64,000 nucleotides of DNA from Juglans regia. Lineage: Eukaryota > Streptophyta > Magnoliopsida > Fagales > Juglandaceae. Within the stretch, counting starts at the first letter, position 1. Each line of letters starts with the position of its first letter. Where the stretch lies: positions 34,964,145 to 35,028,144 of the forward strand of contig NC_049903.1 in NCBI RefSeq assembly GCF_001411555.2. The letters run 5' to 3'. Under the pieces are notes generated by a model. It saw only the letters and a list, made by a program, of their open reading frames with translations, was not told where the DNA came from and did no database searches. Below, one piece after another: positions 11,601 to 24,200 of the stretch. A program made the translations under genes and the position numbers.

Positions 11601-12281
11601 TCAGTCCAACCTTATTTGATTTGAATTTATCATTTTATTATTATATTTTATTTTATTATTCTGTATTTACTACCAGAAATTGGCACAACGTCGATGAGGT
11701 CGGGGTTGGGAATGCAGGGAACTCGCCGCGCAAGGGCTCTCTGTTCAAAAACAAAGGAGACCCGGGACCCGGGACCCGGGACAGAATTAAAAAAAGAAAA
11801 ACTATTTACTGACGTGTCACTATACCACGTCAATTTTCCTTCGTCTCCAGAGTCCAGACTTCGACTCTACATTGGAAAAAACCCTTAATTCCGATCCCGA
11901 GTTTGTAAAAGTTTGTACTCAGTCCTGATGGCCGGCGGTAGCGGTGGAACGTACTGAAGTAGACGTGCAGTAACGCTCTCGATCTTTGTGCATGGGCTTC
12001 TCATACATTGATGTAACGGTAATGCTTCTCCTTCCCTCCCTCTCTCCCTCAACAGAGGTTTGTCTTCTTTCTTAAACTCAATCCCCTTATTTACAAAGGG
12101 GGAGAGAGAGAGAGAGATTGTATTTGTGTTGTTTTTGCTGATAGTTATGGTTTGAGCTTTGAATTTCGGAATTAGGGTTTTGGGCGGATGGGAATAGCAT
12201 CCAGATCAGATCTTGGTGAGCGATTTGAATTGGGTATGATGCTGCACTATTGACTTGAATTGAATAGAGATTTATATAAAC
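11601..12281 (+). promoter_or_regulatory. Upstream region and probable 5' UTR of the WD40-like gene
   Basis: This stretch lies between the copia LTR and the first coding ATG. It holds a small GGGACCC direct repeat (about 11760-11782), CT-rich tracts (12025-12050) and a GA tract (12103-12117), all common in plant 5' UTRs. A 9-codon upstream ORF (11928-11957, MAGGSGGTY) and another ATG near 11992 precede the main start. No convincing TATA box was assigned, and a 5' UTR intron is possible but unproven. Confidence 0.4.
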
Positions 12282-15200
12282 ATGGAAGGACGGAGGTTAT
12301 CGGCGCCGTGCTCGAATCGAAGGATATTGGCTAATAAGAAAAGGGTTCGGCCAGGAGAAGGATTCGTAAACAGCGTCAAAAAGCTTCAAAGGCGAGAGAT
12401 TTCTTCCAAGCGTCATCGCGCTTTAACCATCACCAATTCCCAGGAGAGGTTCCGGAACATGCGATTGATGGTCTCTCTCTTTCTTTAGACGTTTCTTTCA
12501 ATAATATCACAATTAAACTTATCAAGAAATTAATTTTACGATTTCTTTCAAAAAGTAATAATTTTGATTTTGCGATTCATTACTGAGATATTACTGTTAT
12601 TACTAATACCCAATTCATACTTCCCCATATTATGCTGTTAGAACACTGCTTGTAATCTGGGCTAGTGAATATGTGTATAAGATTAATTGAAAGCAGTAGA
12701 GAAGATGAGTAGCAAGTATTTGTGGAAATGACTCAATAATAGAAACTGTATTGTCAATAGGGTTCTTCGAGGTAATCCCTAAACCTCCATGCAATTTTTA
12801 TTTACAAGCAAATTCCAGATGCTTCCCTCTGCTCACAACCCCTCCCTAGAGATTCCCCGATAACTAACTATTGACAATTGATAAAATAACAGACACAGCA
12901 CTAAAGGAAACTCACAGTAATTAAACACATCGTTTGGTTATATCTCCAAAACTCGGCGTATTACATAAGGCCTAAACGATAGACTCTAAAACTACACCCA
13001 GGCTTTGTGTCTTGTAAAACACCCAAACCACAAAACCCAAAACACCCTCTAAACGATTCGTTTCACTTATTCCACGCACTGTTTCATAGCTTCCTCGAAC
13101 AACACTGTTTCCAGTTCACTTCCTTCTACTACTTTCCTTCGCAGACAACCCCTTCTCCAGTTTTGCCCTTCACTTCACTTCACTTCACTTCCTCTCTGTT
13201 CTTCATGTAGGGTTTCTGACAACTACCATAACTTCTCCCATAAAAACCCAATCCTCCCATGTATTATCCTCCTCAGATGTGCCCGCCCATTTGACCAAGA
13301 CTTCGGTCACATCCTTGTCCCCTTGGCGTTTCATGCGGCGATCTATGATGGATTTCGGATCCGGTTGGACCTCACCGTGTGCATCCACTGGAGGAAGGGT
13401 GGCTAGAGGTTGGATCTAGGCCCCAACCTTTTTCTTGAGGCACGAGACATGGAAGGTGGGATGGAGTTTGGAAGAGCTCGATAGATCAAGGCGGTAGGCC
13501 ACCTCTCCAATCCTCTGCATCACCTTGAAAGGTCCATAAAAACGAGGTGCGAGCTTCATACTTCGGTGAGTGGCTAGAGATTTTTGGCGATAGGGTTGCA
13601 ACCTCAGATAAACCCAATCCCTAGCTTCAAACCTTCTTTCCAATCTCCTCATATCAGCCTGCATCTTCATCCTGTTTATTACATTCTCTAAATTCTCTTT
13701 TAGCAACTTGATAATCTGATCTTTGGTTTGAAGTGTTTGGTTGACTGTGTTTTTTGTGAGGTTCTGGGGACATAGGACAGTAGCTGGGGAGGGGGGTAGC
13801 CATACAAGGCCTCAAACATGGTCATTTTAGTAGAAGTGTGATATGAGGTGTTGTACCACCACTCTACAAATGCTAGCTACTGCACCCACCTCTGGGGTTT
13901 CATTCCTACATAGCACCTTAGGTAACTTTCGAGGCACTTTTTTAAGGCCTCCGTTTGTCCATCCGACTGAGGGTGGTAGGGTGAACTGTGATTCAGGGTA
14001 GATCCTTGTAGTGGGAAGAAAGCCTTCCAAAAGAAGCTCACAAAGATAGGTGTAACGCCCCAATGAAAGGCCCAAACCACATGACCTATACTCCAAAAGG
14101 ACTAATCAATAATACAATTGTAGCCCCATTGGAACCTTATAAAGAGCAATAACTTTTCCTTCCCAAGCAATGTGGGATCCCATACATCAGCCACCCTTAT
14201 CCATATCATATGTGGTATCACAATCTACTCCTCTTAAATTCTAAATGTTCTCATCAGACCTGTCCATTTTAGGTGGCATGGCTCAAGTTCCACATTTCTG
14301 GTTGAGATAGGCTATGATACCATTTGTAATGCCCCAATGGAAAGCTCAAACCACATGACCTATACTCTGAAAGGACTAGTAAATGATACAATTAGAGCCT
14401 CATTAGAACCTTATAAAGAGTAAGAACTTTTCCTTCCCAAGCAATGTGGGATCCCATATACCACCCATTTTTATCTATATCATATGAGGTATCGCAATAG
14501 GATCCCTATCTGTCACAATAGTCCTAGGCAACTCATGTAATTTGAAGACATGGTTTAAGAACAAGTTGGCCACTACTGAAGCAGTATAATGATGGGACAA
14601 TGGAATGAAGTGGCCAAACTTATTAAATCTATCCAAGGTCACATTAAACCCTTAGAACATAGGCAATCCCTATATGAAATCCAAGGAGATATCGGCTCAG
14701 GCTTGCTGTGGAGTTGGCAAGGGTTGCAAGAGCCCTGCAGGTAGAATTGTTCATATTTCACTGCTTGGCAAACATCACATTCTCGAACCAGTTTCTTGAT
14801 GTCCTTCTTCATCCTCTTCCAATAAAAGTCTCTTTTGGCTCTTTGATAAGTTTTCAAGTAGCCTGAGTGCCCTTCTATAGGGTTGTCATGTATGTGTTGC
14901 ATTACCTTTACCTTAAAAAGAGGAATTAGTCACCACCACAATTCTTCCCCTCTTCAATATCAACCCTTGTTGCAGTTGATAACCTTTAGGTGGATTTTTG
15001 TTTTCTTGGAACTTTTCAACAATTTCCTTCATATTTGCCGAATCTTCATAACTAGCCTTTAGTTCTTCTACCCAATTAGGCATGAGAAAAGAAATCATAG
15101 CTAGTGTTCCCTCACATCCCTCATTTTGCTCCTCCATTCGTGACAAGGCATCTGCCACTAGATTTTATCTTCCTTGCTCGTAAGTGATTATAAAATCATA

Positions 15201-18200
15201 CCCCAGCAACTCCCTGATCCACTTTTGTTGGGCTACAATCCCAACCCTTTGCTCCAAAAGAAACTTTAAAGCTTTTTGGTCTGTCTTTACAATAAAGGAT
15301 TGGCCTAAAAGTTAAGGCTGCCACTTCCTCACAACAGTTACCAAGGCTAGAAGCTCCTTCTCGTAAGTGGAGAGAAGAAGTGCCTTTCCTTTGAGTGCCT
15401 TACTTGTATAGGCTAGTGGCTGTCCAGCTTGTATTAAAACTGCACCCATTCCTCTCCCTCTAGCGTCACACTCAATGGTGAATGGCTGAGAAAAATCTGG
15501 AAGTCTGAGTACTAGGGGCTGTGCAACAGCTGATTTCAGCTTATTAAAAGCCTCCATAGCTTCAGTAGTCTATACAAACGAATTCTTTTTGAGTAAATAT
15601 GTAAGTGGGGCTGCAATGACCCCACACCCCTTAATAAACTTTTGATAATAGCTTGTCAACCCCAAAAACCCCCTTAAGGAATTTACATTCATTTGTTTAG
15701 GCCAATCTAACATCGCTGCCACCTTCTTAGAGTCTGTTGTCACCCATTTTTCATTGATCACATGTCCCAGATAATCAATTTCCGAAACCCCAAACTGACA
15801 TTTGGATAGTTTAGCATACAATTGATGTTTTTGTAACACTTCTAGCACCTTCTCCAAATGTTCTAGGTGCTCATCCCAACACTTACTGTAAACTAGTATG
15901 TCATCAAAGAATACTAGTACATATCTTCTCAAATAGGGTTGAAACACATCATTCATTAACCCCTGAAAGGTTGACGGTGCATTTGTTAGCCCAAAGGGCA
16001 TCACGAGGAATTCATAGTGCCCATCATGAGTCCTAAAAGCTATCTTCTCCACATCTACAAGCACCACTCTTATTTGGTGGTATCCAGATTTTAGATCCAA
16101 CTTGGAAAATACCACTGATCCATGCAACTCATCCTGTAGCTCGTCAATAACTAGAATTGGAAATTTATCCCTTACTATTTCTTGATTGAGCGCCCTATAA
16201 TCAATACACATACGTCAGCTCCCATCCGCCTTATGCACCACAACACTAGTGAAGAAAAAGGACTGGAATTGGGCCTTACAACTCTTGACTCTAACAAGTC
16301 GGCTACAATTTTTTCTATTTCCTCATTTTGGTAATGAGGATATCGGTATGGCCTTGCTCTAATGGGTTGAGTACCCTCTTTAAGGGTATTTTGTGATCAC
16401 ATGCACGTGAGGGAGGCAACCCCTTTGGAATTTCAAAAACTCCTTGAAACTTGGTGAGAATGTTCTGCACCTCCTCCCCCCCAATGGCAAGATTTCTCCC
16501 CTTCTTTTCCTACCAACAGGTCCAAGAACAGCTCCTTTCCTTTGTTAACAGAATTTAACAAGGACTTATTACTCCCTTCTATGGTGAGCTCTTTTAAACT
16601 CAACCCTACTAACTCAATTCCCCTACCACCATACATAAACTTCACTGTGAGCTTAGTGAAATCCCAAATAATCGGACCAAGAGTTTCTAGCCATTTTACA
16701 CCTAACAGTATATCATATCCCCCACAGGCTACTACATAACAAGGAGAGTGGAAAGAAGTACCTTGTATTTTTGTTTGGACCGCATTGCAATACCCCTCAC
16801 TATGGATAATCTGCCCACTTGCTATTTTCACCACAATCTTCTGCGTCATCCACCAGCAGCATAGTTTTCTTAGCAATCAAGGGGTCGAGGAATTTATGCG
16901 TATTGCCAGAATCGACTAAGATCACCACCTGCTCTCCTCCAATTCTACCAAGTAGCCTCATAGTTTTAGAGCTGAGTGTCCTCGTGAGTGCATTAAGTGA
17001 CATCTTGGGTTCTACATTCACTGGTTGAGAGAGTGACTCCCCTTTTTTTGGTTAACTCAGTAACCATATCCCCTTCCCCCAAAGTGTCATCTACCTCCTC
17101 ATGCCCTTGCAACTGATAGATTCTAGGGGTTTTACATACATGGGTTGGGTTCTATTTTTCTTCACAGTGATATCATAGGCCTTTTCTCCTCTTTTCATCA
17201 ATTGAAGTAGATGATATCTTCCTAGTAGGAGCATTATACTTTTGGTTCTTATTGTTGCTTTCCCCACTCAAGCCAAAAGTATTAGAATACCCCCCTGCTG
17301 AACCCCCTGCTGACTCGGGACTGATTTTAAGGGATTTTTTTGTGCTAACCCAAAAGCAGCATTTAAAGTAAGGGTATTAAACATACGAATAGGTAACCTG
17401 ATCTCTTTTTTAAGACCACTTAGAAAACAGCTTAGTTTGTGGTGATCGGGAAGGCCTCTTAATCTGTTGGAGAGGGCTTTGAATTGAATTTTATAAGCTG
17501 CCACTAAGGTTGTTTGCTTAAGATGGGTGAGGGTCTCCATAGGGTCGTCATAAACTCTTGGTCCAAAGCGGACCAGCATTGCGCGAACAAGTGTCCTAGT
17601 TGGTGAACTATCCTGAGTCAATAGCATCCTGGTACCAGACGAGAGCTTATCCCTCCATGTAATAAAACGCCATCAGCAACCGTTGGGTAGGTGGTGTTTG
17701 GTGGAGTTCAAAGTATTGAGAAGTTTTGAATATCCACCCGGATGGATTGGCCCCATCGAAATGAGGAAAATCCAAACGAACTCTGTGAGGTAAAAAACCC
17801 CTATGCTGAAACTGATCTGTGTCATTTGGAACTTGTAGGTCTCTATTGGTGTTCTGGTTAGTCACAAGAGTACGCACTAAATCAGTGAGTTGATCCACGC
17901 GATCTGTGAGTTGGTCCAGCCGACCCCTTGTGTCTTGAAGCCCTTCAGTCAAGCCCTCTACATGGCGTTGTAACCCTTCTTGCTGCTGCCAAGAACGTTT
18001 ATTTTCAGCCATGAGGATCGAATGGCTCTAGGATACCATTTGTTAGAACATTGCTTGTAATCTGGGCTGGTGAATATGTATGTAAAAATAATTGAAAAGC
18101 AGTAGAGAAGATGAGTAGCAAGTATTTGTGAAAATGACTCAATAATAGAAACTGTATTGTCAATAGGGTTCTTCGAGGGAATCCCTAAACCTCCATGCAA

Positions 18201-21200
18201 TTTTTAATTACAAGCAAATTCCAGATGCTTCCCTCTGCTCACAACCCCTCCCTCTATGAGATTCCGCATTAACTAACTATTGACAATTGATAAAATAAAA
18301 GACTCAATACTAAAGGAAACTGACAGCAATTAAACGCATCGTTTGGTTATATCTCCAAAACGCTGCATAGAATATAAGGGCCTAAACGACAGACTCTAAA
18401 ACTACACCTAGGCTCTGCGTCTTATAAAACACCCAAACGACAAAACCCAAAACACCCTCTAAACGATTTGTTTCACTTATTCCATGCACTGTTTCACAGC
18501 TTCCTCGAATGGCACTGTTTCCAGTTCACTTCCTTCTACTACTTTCCTTCACAGACAACCGCTTCTCCAGTTCTCCCCTTCACTTCACTTCCTCTCTGTT
18601 CTTCATGTAGGGTTTCTGACATATGCTTCGAGTTTGCGTCTTCGGTTTCTGCCCAAGACTAATTTCAGGTTGTGAGGCTGGCCTCCGAATAAATTTCAGT
18701 GATGATTGTGAATTACTTAGTAAACTATATATTTATTTATAGTCAAATTATGCATGGCATACTCCATCATATAAACCTCTGCTTGATCTATTTGACCTTA
18801 ATCCAACAGGTTCTTGTGGTGGAATGCATTTTTCTTCAAAATTGTTCACATTTTTTTTTTTCATCAGGACGAATATGATACTCACGACCCCAAGGGGCAT
18901 TGTTCCCCGATATTGCCTTTTTTGATGAAGAGAACGAAAGTTATTGAGATAGTGGCCGCACGGGAAATTGTCTTTGCTTTAGCACATTCTGGTGTGTGTG
19001 CAGCGTTTAGTAGAGGTACTAAAATTCTTAAACTACTATTACTATTACATACAAATTGTTACTTTGTCTATATAACTTTGTACATATTTGAAGCTTATAT
19101 TCCATTGAAGAAAATGATTGTATGTTATTTTGGTTATGTTGGATGCAGAGACAAACAAGAGGATATGTTTTTTGAATGTTAGTCCTGATGAAGTAATCCG
19201 GAGCTTATTTTATAATAAGAACAATGACTCACTTATCACAGTGTCCGTTTATGCTTCAGACAACTTCAGCTCTTTGAAATGCAGATCCACAAGGATTGAG
19301 TGCGCAGACCATTTCATTATTATTATTTTGATCCCTTTAACTTTATCTCATGTTTATCCTTCATCTTGATATTTTCCATGTTAAATGGCTAGGTACATAC
19401 GGAGGGGAAAACCGGATGCTGGTTTTGCTCTGTTTGAGTCCGAGTCTCTGAAATGGCCCGGGTTTGTAGAGTTTGATGATGTTAATGGAAAGGTGCTAAC
19501 CTACTCTGCACAAGACAGGTATTTTGCTAGTGTTTATACAGTTTATTTATGGTGCCAAATGCACATCATTTTGTGGATGCTAACAAGACCTTAAAATGAA
19601 TATTGTCAGTATATACAAGGTGTTTGACCTGAAAAACTATACCATGCTTTACTCCATATCAGATAAACATGTGCAAGAAATCAAGATCAGGTAATCTCTC
19701 CCCCCATTTCCTTCTGAAACAGTTTTGCTACTTTGTGTATCTGAACTTATCTTTACTGAATTCATCCCTTGTTTTCTCTGACTTAGAATTCTTATCCTGG
19801 CAGTGCTTATAGTGATTAAAATAATAGTTTAGTTAAAGATGTCCATAAATTTACATTATTATTATTTATATCTTTTATCAATGTAACCTATGGCTTTTCA
19901 AAATCGTTAGATCTGGCGTCCCTAGTTTAGGACCACCTATGCAGTGAAATAACGTTTGATTGACTTTTCCATAATTTTCTGTCTGATGGTAATGTTCTCT
20001 GTGGTTTCAATTATGTTGTAAAGAAATACCCTAACACAACTGTTTTTTTTAAGTAAAAGTCAAATCTTATTGATAGTAAACGGCATAGACCAAGTACACA
20101 GGTGCACCTGTTTCCTGTTTCAAGTGAGATGTGAGAAACAAAGTAAATTTATGAGTCTGTGTATCTGCTACTTTTTTTTCTTATAAGTATATATGGTTAA
20201 AAGGATTAAGTTATTATCTTTATTTGAATCTCTTTGCTTTTATTGCCAAGACAATGTGCAGGTGGTGTGCTAGGTCATTGATTTATTGGTATATGCATTA
20301 CATATGGATGTGGTTTTTTTCTAATATGTTGTAGATGACAGCCAATACACTAACAAGTTCATTAAAAGTGAAACTGTGAAATCTGATATCCCCAATGCTT
20401 TAAGGCAGATGCTGAAGATGCAATGGGGGTATCTTGCTCTTTTTGAAAAGAATGCTCGTATGTAATTATGGTTTGCAACGGACTTGGCTTTCATGATTTT
20501 CTTGTATCTATGTCAAGCTTTTTACTAGTGTTTTCTCTTGTATATGTCTTTACTTGGGCTACACCTATTTTAATTTTTATCAATAAAACTTCTTTTACGT
20601 AGGGGTGGGCTCCGACTCCGACGGAGTCAGAGTTGTCATTTCCGACCTCCGACTCCGACAAAAGTCGGAGCCAAAGTTCCCCTCCGACTCCGACTCCGAA
20701 CGTAGTCGGAGTCCGATTCCGATCGGAGGTCGGAGCTCCGACCTCCGATTGGAACTCCGAACGGAGGTCGGAGCTCCGACCTCCGATCGGAACTCCGACT
20801 GGAGTTCGGAGGGAGTTCCGAACGGAGGTCGGAGCTCCGACTCTGAATTAAATTTTCGAACTCAATTTCAGATTTTTTTTTTATTATTATTTAAATTTTG
20901 TTGTTCAATTTCGTTTCAGATAGTGGGCAACATATATATATTTTTTTAAAAGTGAACCATCTACAAATATTTGGTTTATTCAAGAGTTTTCAATAATTTA
21001 AATATTCGTTCTGATTTTGTTACTGAATTTTGATTATATCTTTAATTTGTTTTATGTCCGCCTGAAATTTAGCATTAAAAGTGCTCATGACTCATGAGTT
21101 GAAAAGTACACAAATTTAAAATTTTATAGAAAAGAATGATGGTACGAATTTGTATAATTCGATTAATTTCAGTTGGATAATAAATTATAAACTTTTGAGA

Positions 21201-24200
21201 GGATGGATAAGTACTAATAGAAATTATAGAATAAAGAGTACTTATCCCACGTCTTTGCTCGGAATATAAGTACATAAATATAACTATATAAATAATTTAA
21301 AAAGTAAATAACATGTATGATGCAGCCATAAGTTATAACAGTCTCATTTATAACGTAATAATAATATGACTCAGTCTTGAAATATAACTACATAAAAATT
21401 AAACACGGGTTTCACTCAAACCCCAATGTTCCATTGGTCACGCCTGAAATGAAGATAGAAAGTAGCAATCAATAGATGAAAAAAAATTGATAATAAAAAA
21501 TTGAATACGGTAAAAGAATAATTTGATTCTTACCAAGAAAGGAGGTTCTCTCAACTTCATTCCAACTCTCAAGTAGCGTCCGTTCCAAACTCTCAATCAT
21601 CGGTAATTATGTTAGGGTTCACAATTAGATCTATAAAATCATAAAAAGTAGAAGTTAGAAACATTAAAAATAATTAAATCATCATTTAAAAGCATATAAA
21701 CTTACCCGATTCAAGCCTATAGCTCTCGGCATCAACGCCAACGGTATCTAGTCCAATGGGCGTTTCACTTATCCAATTCTGTGTGCAAACGAGGGCCTCC
21801 ACGGTTGACGGTGACAATGAACTCCGATAAGCATCCAACACGCGACCTCCAGTGCTAAATGCCGACTCTGAGGCAACCGTAGTGACAGGAATGGCTAGCA
21901 CATCTCGGGCCACACGGGAAAGGACTGGATACTTGGTGGAATTAACTTTCCACCAAGTTAGTAACTGAAATACATCACTAGGTGCCTCGACAGCTTCCAT
22001 AAAATATCGTTCAACCTCAGATGTACAATGCATAATATTCCTTGTTGACATGAGTTGATGATACTGCCGTATAATACGATTGCCTCTAACCCCTACAGAT
22101 GGGTCAGTATCACCTGAGAAAACTGTCGATCCTGTCGGCCTCGAATGTGAGGAGCTACCAACTGCGGATGAAGGCTGAGCACTAGTACTGTAGTGATGAT
22201 ATAAGTCATCAACATCACTTTTTAGCAATCTAATAAACTCTCCAGCCTTCACTGCCCCGAGGACGGAATTTACCCAAAATTCTAGAACGGCCAACTTAAC
22301 TCGGGGGTCAAGGATCACAGCCACAAATAGCAATCTATTTATCTTCTCAATATTCTCCCAATATTTATCATGTTTGATCTTCATCCTCGTAGCCATAACA
22401 GATAACAATCCAGCAGAGTCAGTACAACTATTTTCCAACTGGAAGTGAAGCTCCGAGAGCTCACTGAAAAATGAGTTCGCAGTCGTATATTTGGATCCAG
22501 ATAGTCGCATGGTTATCTCATAAAAAGTTCTTAAAAATTCAACAAAATAACTCACACTGGTCCAATCATGTGCGTCTGGCGCACCGAGCCCCTGTCCTGC
22601 TGGCTCCAACAAAGCATACCTCAGGCCCCCATCCTCGACCTCCATCCGCTCGAATGCTTTTTGGTACTTCTGTGCCACATCCAACATCATGTATGTAGAA
22701 TTCCATCGAGTCGGAACGTCCAAGCACAGCATACTAGAACATTCAATCTTCAAATCTTCTGCTATTGCCTTAAACTTGGCAAGCCTTTGAGGGGAACCCC
22801 TCACATATCGTACAATGTTGCGGACTCGGGTTATGGAATCATGAACCTCTTTTAATCCCTCAACAACTATGAGGTTAATGATATGAGCACAACATCAAAC
22901 GTGAATAAACTCGTGGGCCCGAATGACATCATCTCTCACCGTCGTGTTCCGCTTGAACCAATCAATTGCTGTTTCATTCGCACTGGCATTGTCAACTGTA
23001 ATACACAACACTTTTCGAATTCCCCAGTCCTTTAAACAATCATCCATCTTCGCCCCAATGGATGCACCTTTATGATCCACAATTTCTTTAAAACCAATAA
23101 TTTTTTTATGCAAAATCCACTCACTGTCAATGTAGTGTGCTGTGATACACATGTAGCAGACGTTCTGTATGGAAGTCCATGTGTCAGTCGTAAAAGACAC
23201 TCTCTGGCCAGTGGTAATAAACATCTTCCTCATCTCCTCCTTGTCCTTCGCATGCCTCTTCATACAATCTCGCATCACTGTATACCGTGATGGAATGGGA
23301 AATCGTGGCTCAACAAAATTTAGAAACTTTCGAAAGCCTCTTTTCTCGACTGTGGTAAATGGCATCTCATCAGTAATTATCATCTCTGCAAGCATGTCCC
23401 TCAACATCTTCTCACTGTATTGAGGGATGACCAATTTCTTAGTCTGTGTACCATCAGTGGCTGTAGAAGTTTGGTAACTGAGGTTGGTCTGATCAGTGGC
23501 TTGCAATCCCTTCGCTATCTTATATCGTTGGCAACCATTTAGATGTGCTATTAACACACTGGTACCTTGCTTCTTCGAATGGCATCCACAAAGTGATCCA
23601 CAGTAATGGCATCTTGCCACTGGGTTCGCAATTTCACCAGGAATTTTGGTGAAATGCTCCCATGTCCACGACCTCTTTTTAGAAGGTCGTGGTGGTTGAT
23701 CTTGCTCAATGGGCATCTCCTCCTCCTCGTTGAACATATCTTCATCCTCTATATCAACTGGGAGTGGGAGTCGACTACTCGCACAAGATGTAGCTGCTCT
23801 AGATGTAGCTGCCCTAGATGTGGCTCTAGGGGTGGAAGTACCCACCGGTGTAGGAGTTGTAGCATTGGCATCCGCCACATCCCCTTGTGGACGATCATCT
23901 CCACTATGTCTAGGATCCATATCACAATCAATGAAGCTGAAAAAATTAAATTAGAAGCAAAAAATTAGTTTAAAAATAAACTAGGCTATTGTATTATACA
24001 ATAGGACATGTATTATTGTATCATAATATATTATTGTATCGATGTATTATTACATTGAGGTTCGGTTGATGTGCGGTTGACTCAGACGAACCCATCCAGA
24101 TGGGTTCACTCGACGTGCGCTCGACGTGTGCTCGAGCAGAACCCATCCAGATGGGTTCGCTCGACGTGCGCTCGACGTGCGCTCAAGCAGAAGCCATACA

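Larger units (their letters stand above)
12636..18621 (-). mobile_element. Ty3/gypsy chromovirus, full length (5986 bp), in intron 1 of the WD40-like gene
   Basis: Two similar LTRs (12636-13221 and 18041-18621) are flanked by the 5 bp duplication TATGC (12631-12635 and 18622-18626). On the minus strand the primer site (AATGGTATCC, complementary to tRNA-Met) follows the right LTR, and a purine-rich tract (ATGGGAGAAG) precedes the left one. Gag, protease, RT, RNase H, integrase and a C-terminal chromodomain follow in order. The LTRs differ at several visible positions, so the insertion is not recent. It is antisense to the host gene, which limits interference with splicing. Confidence 0.92.

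Noticed and set aside
13007..13210. Phe/Ser-rich ORF (also 18468-18675)
   Set aside because: It lies within the chromovirus LTRs and is repeated in both; not a gene.
20605..20949. Arg/Ser/Asp-rich ORFs across the hAT left end
   Set aside because: They translate the CTCCGA subterminal repeats and have no protein-like composition or conservation.
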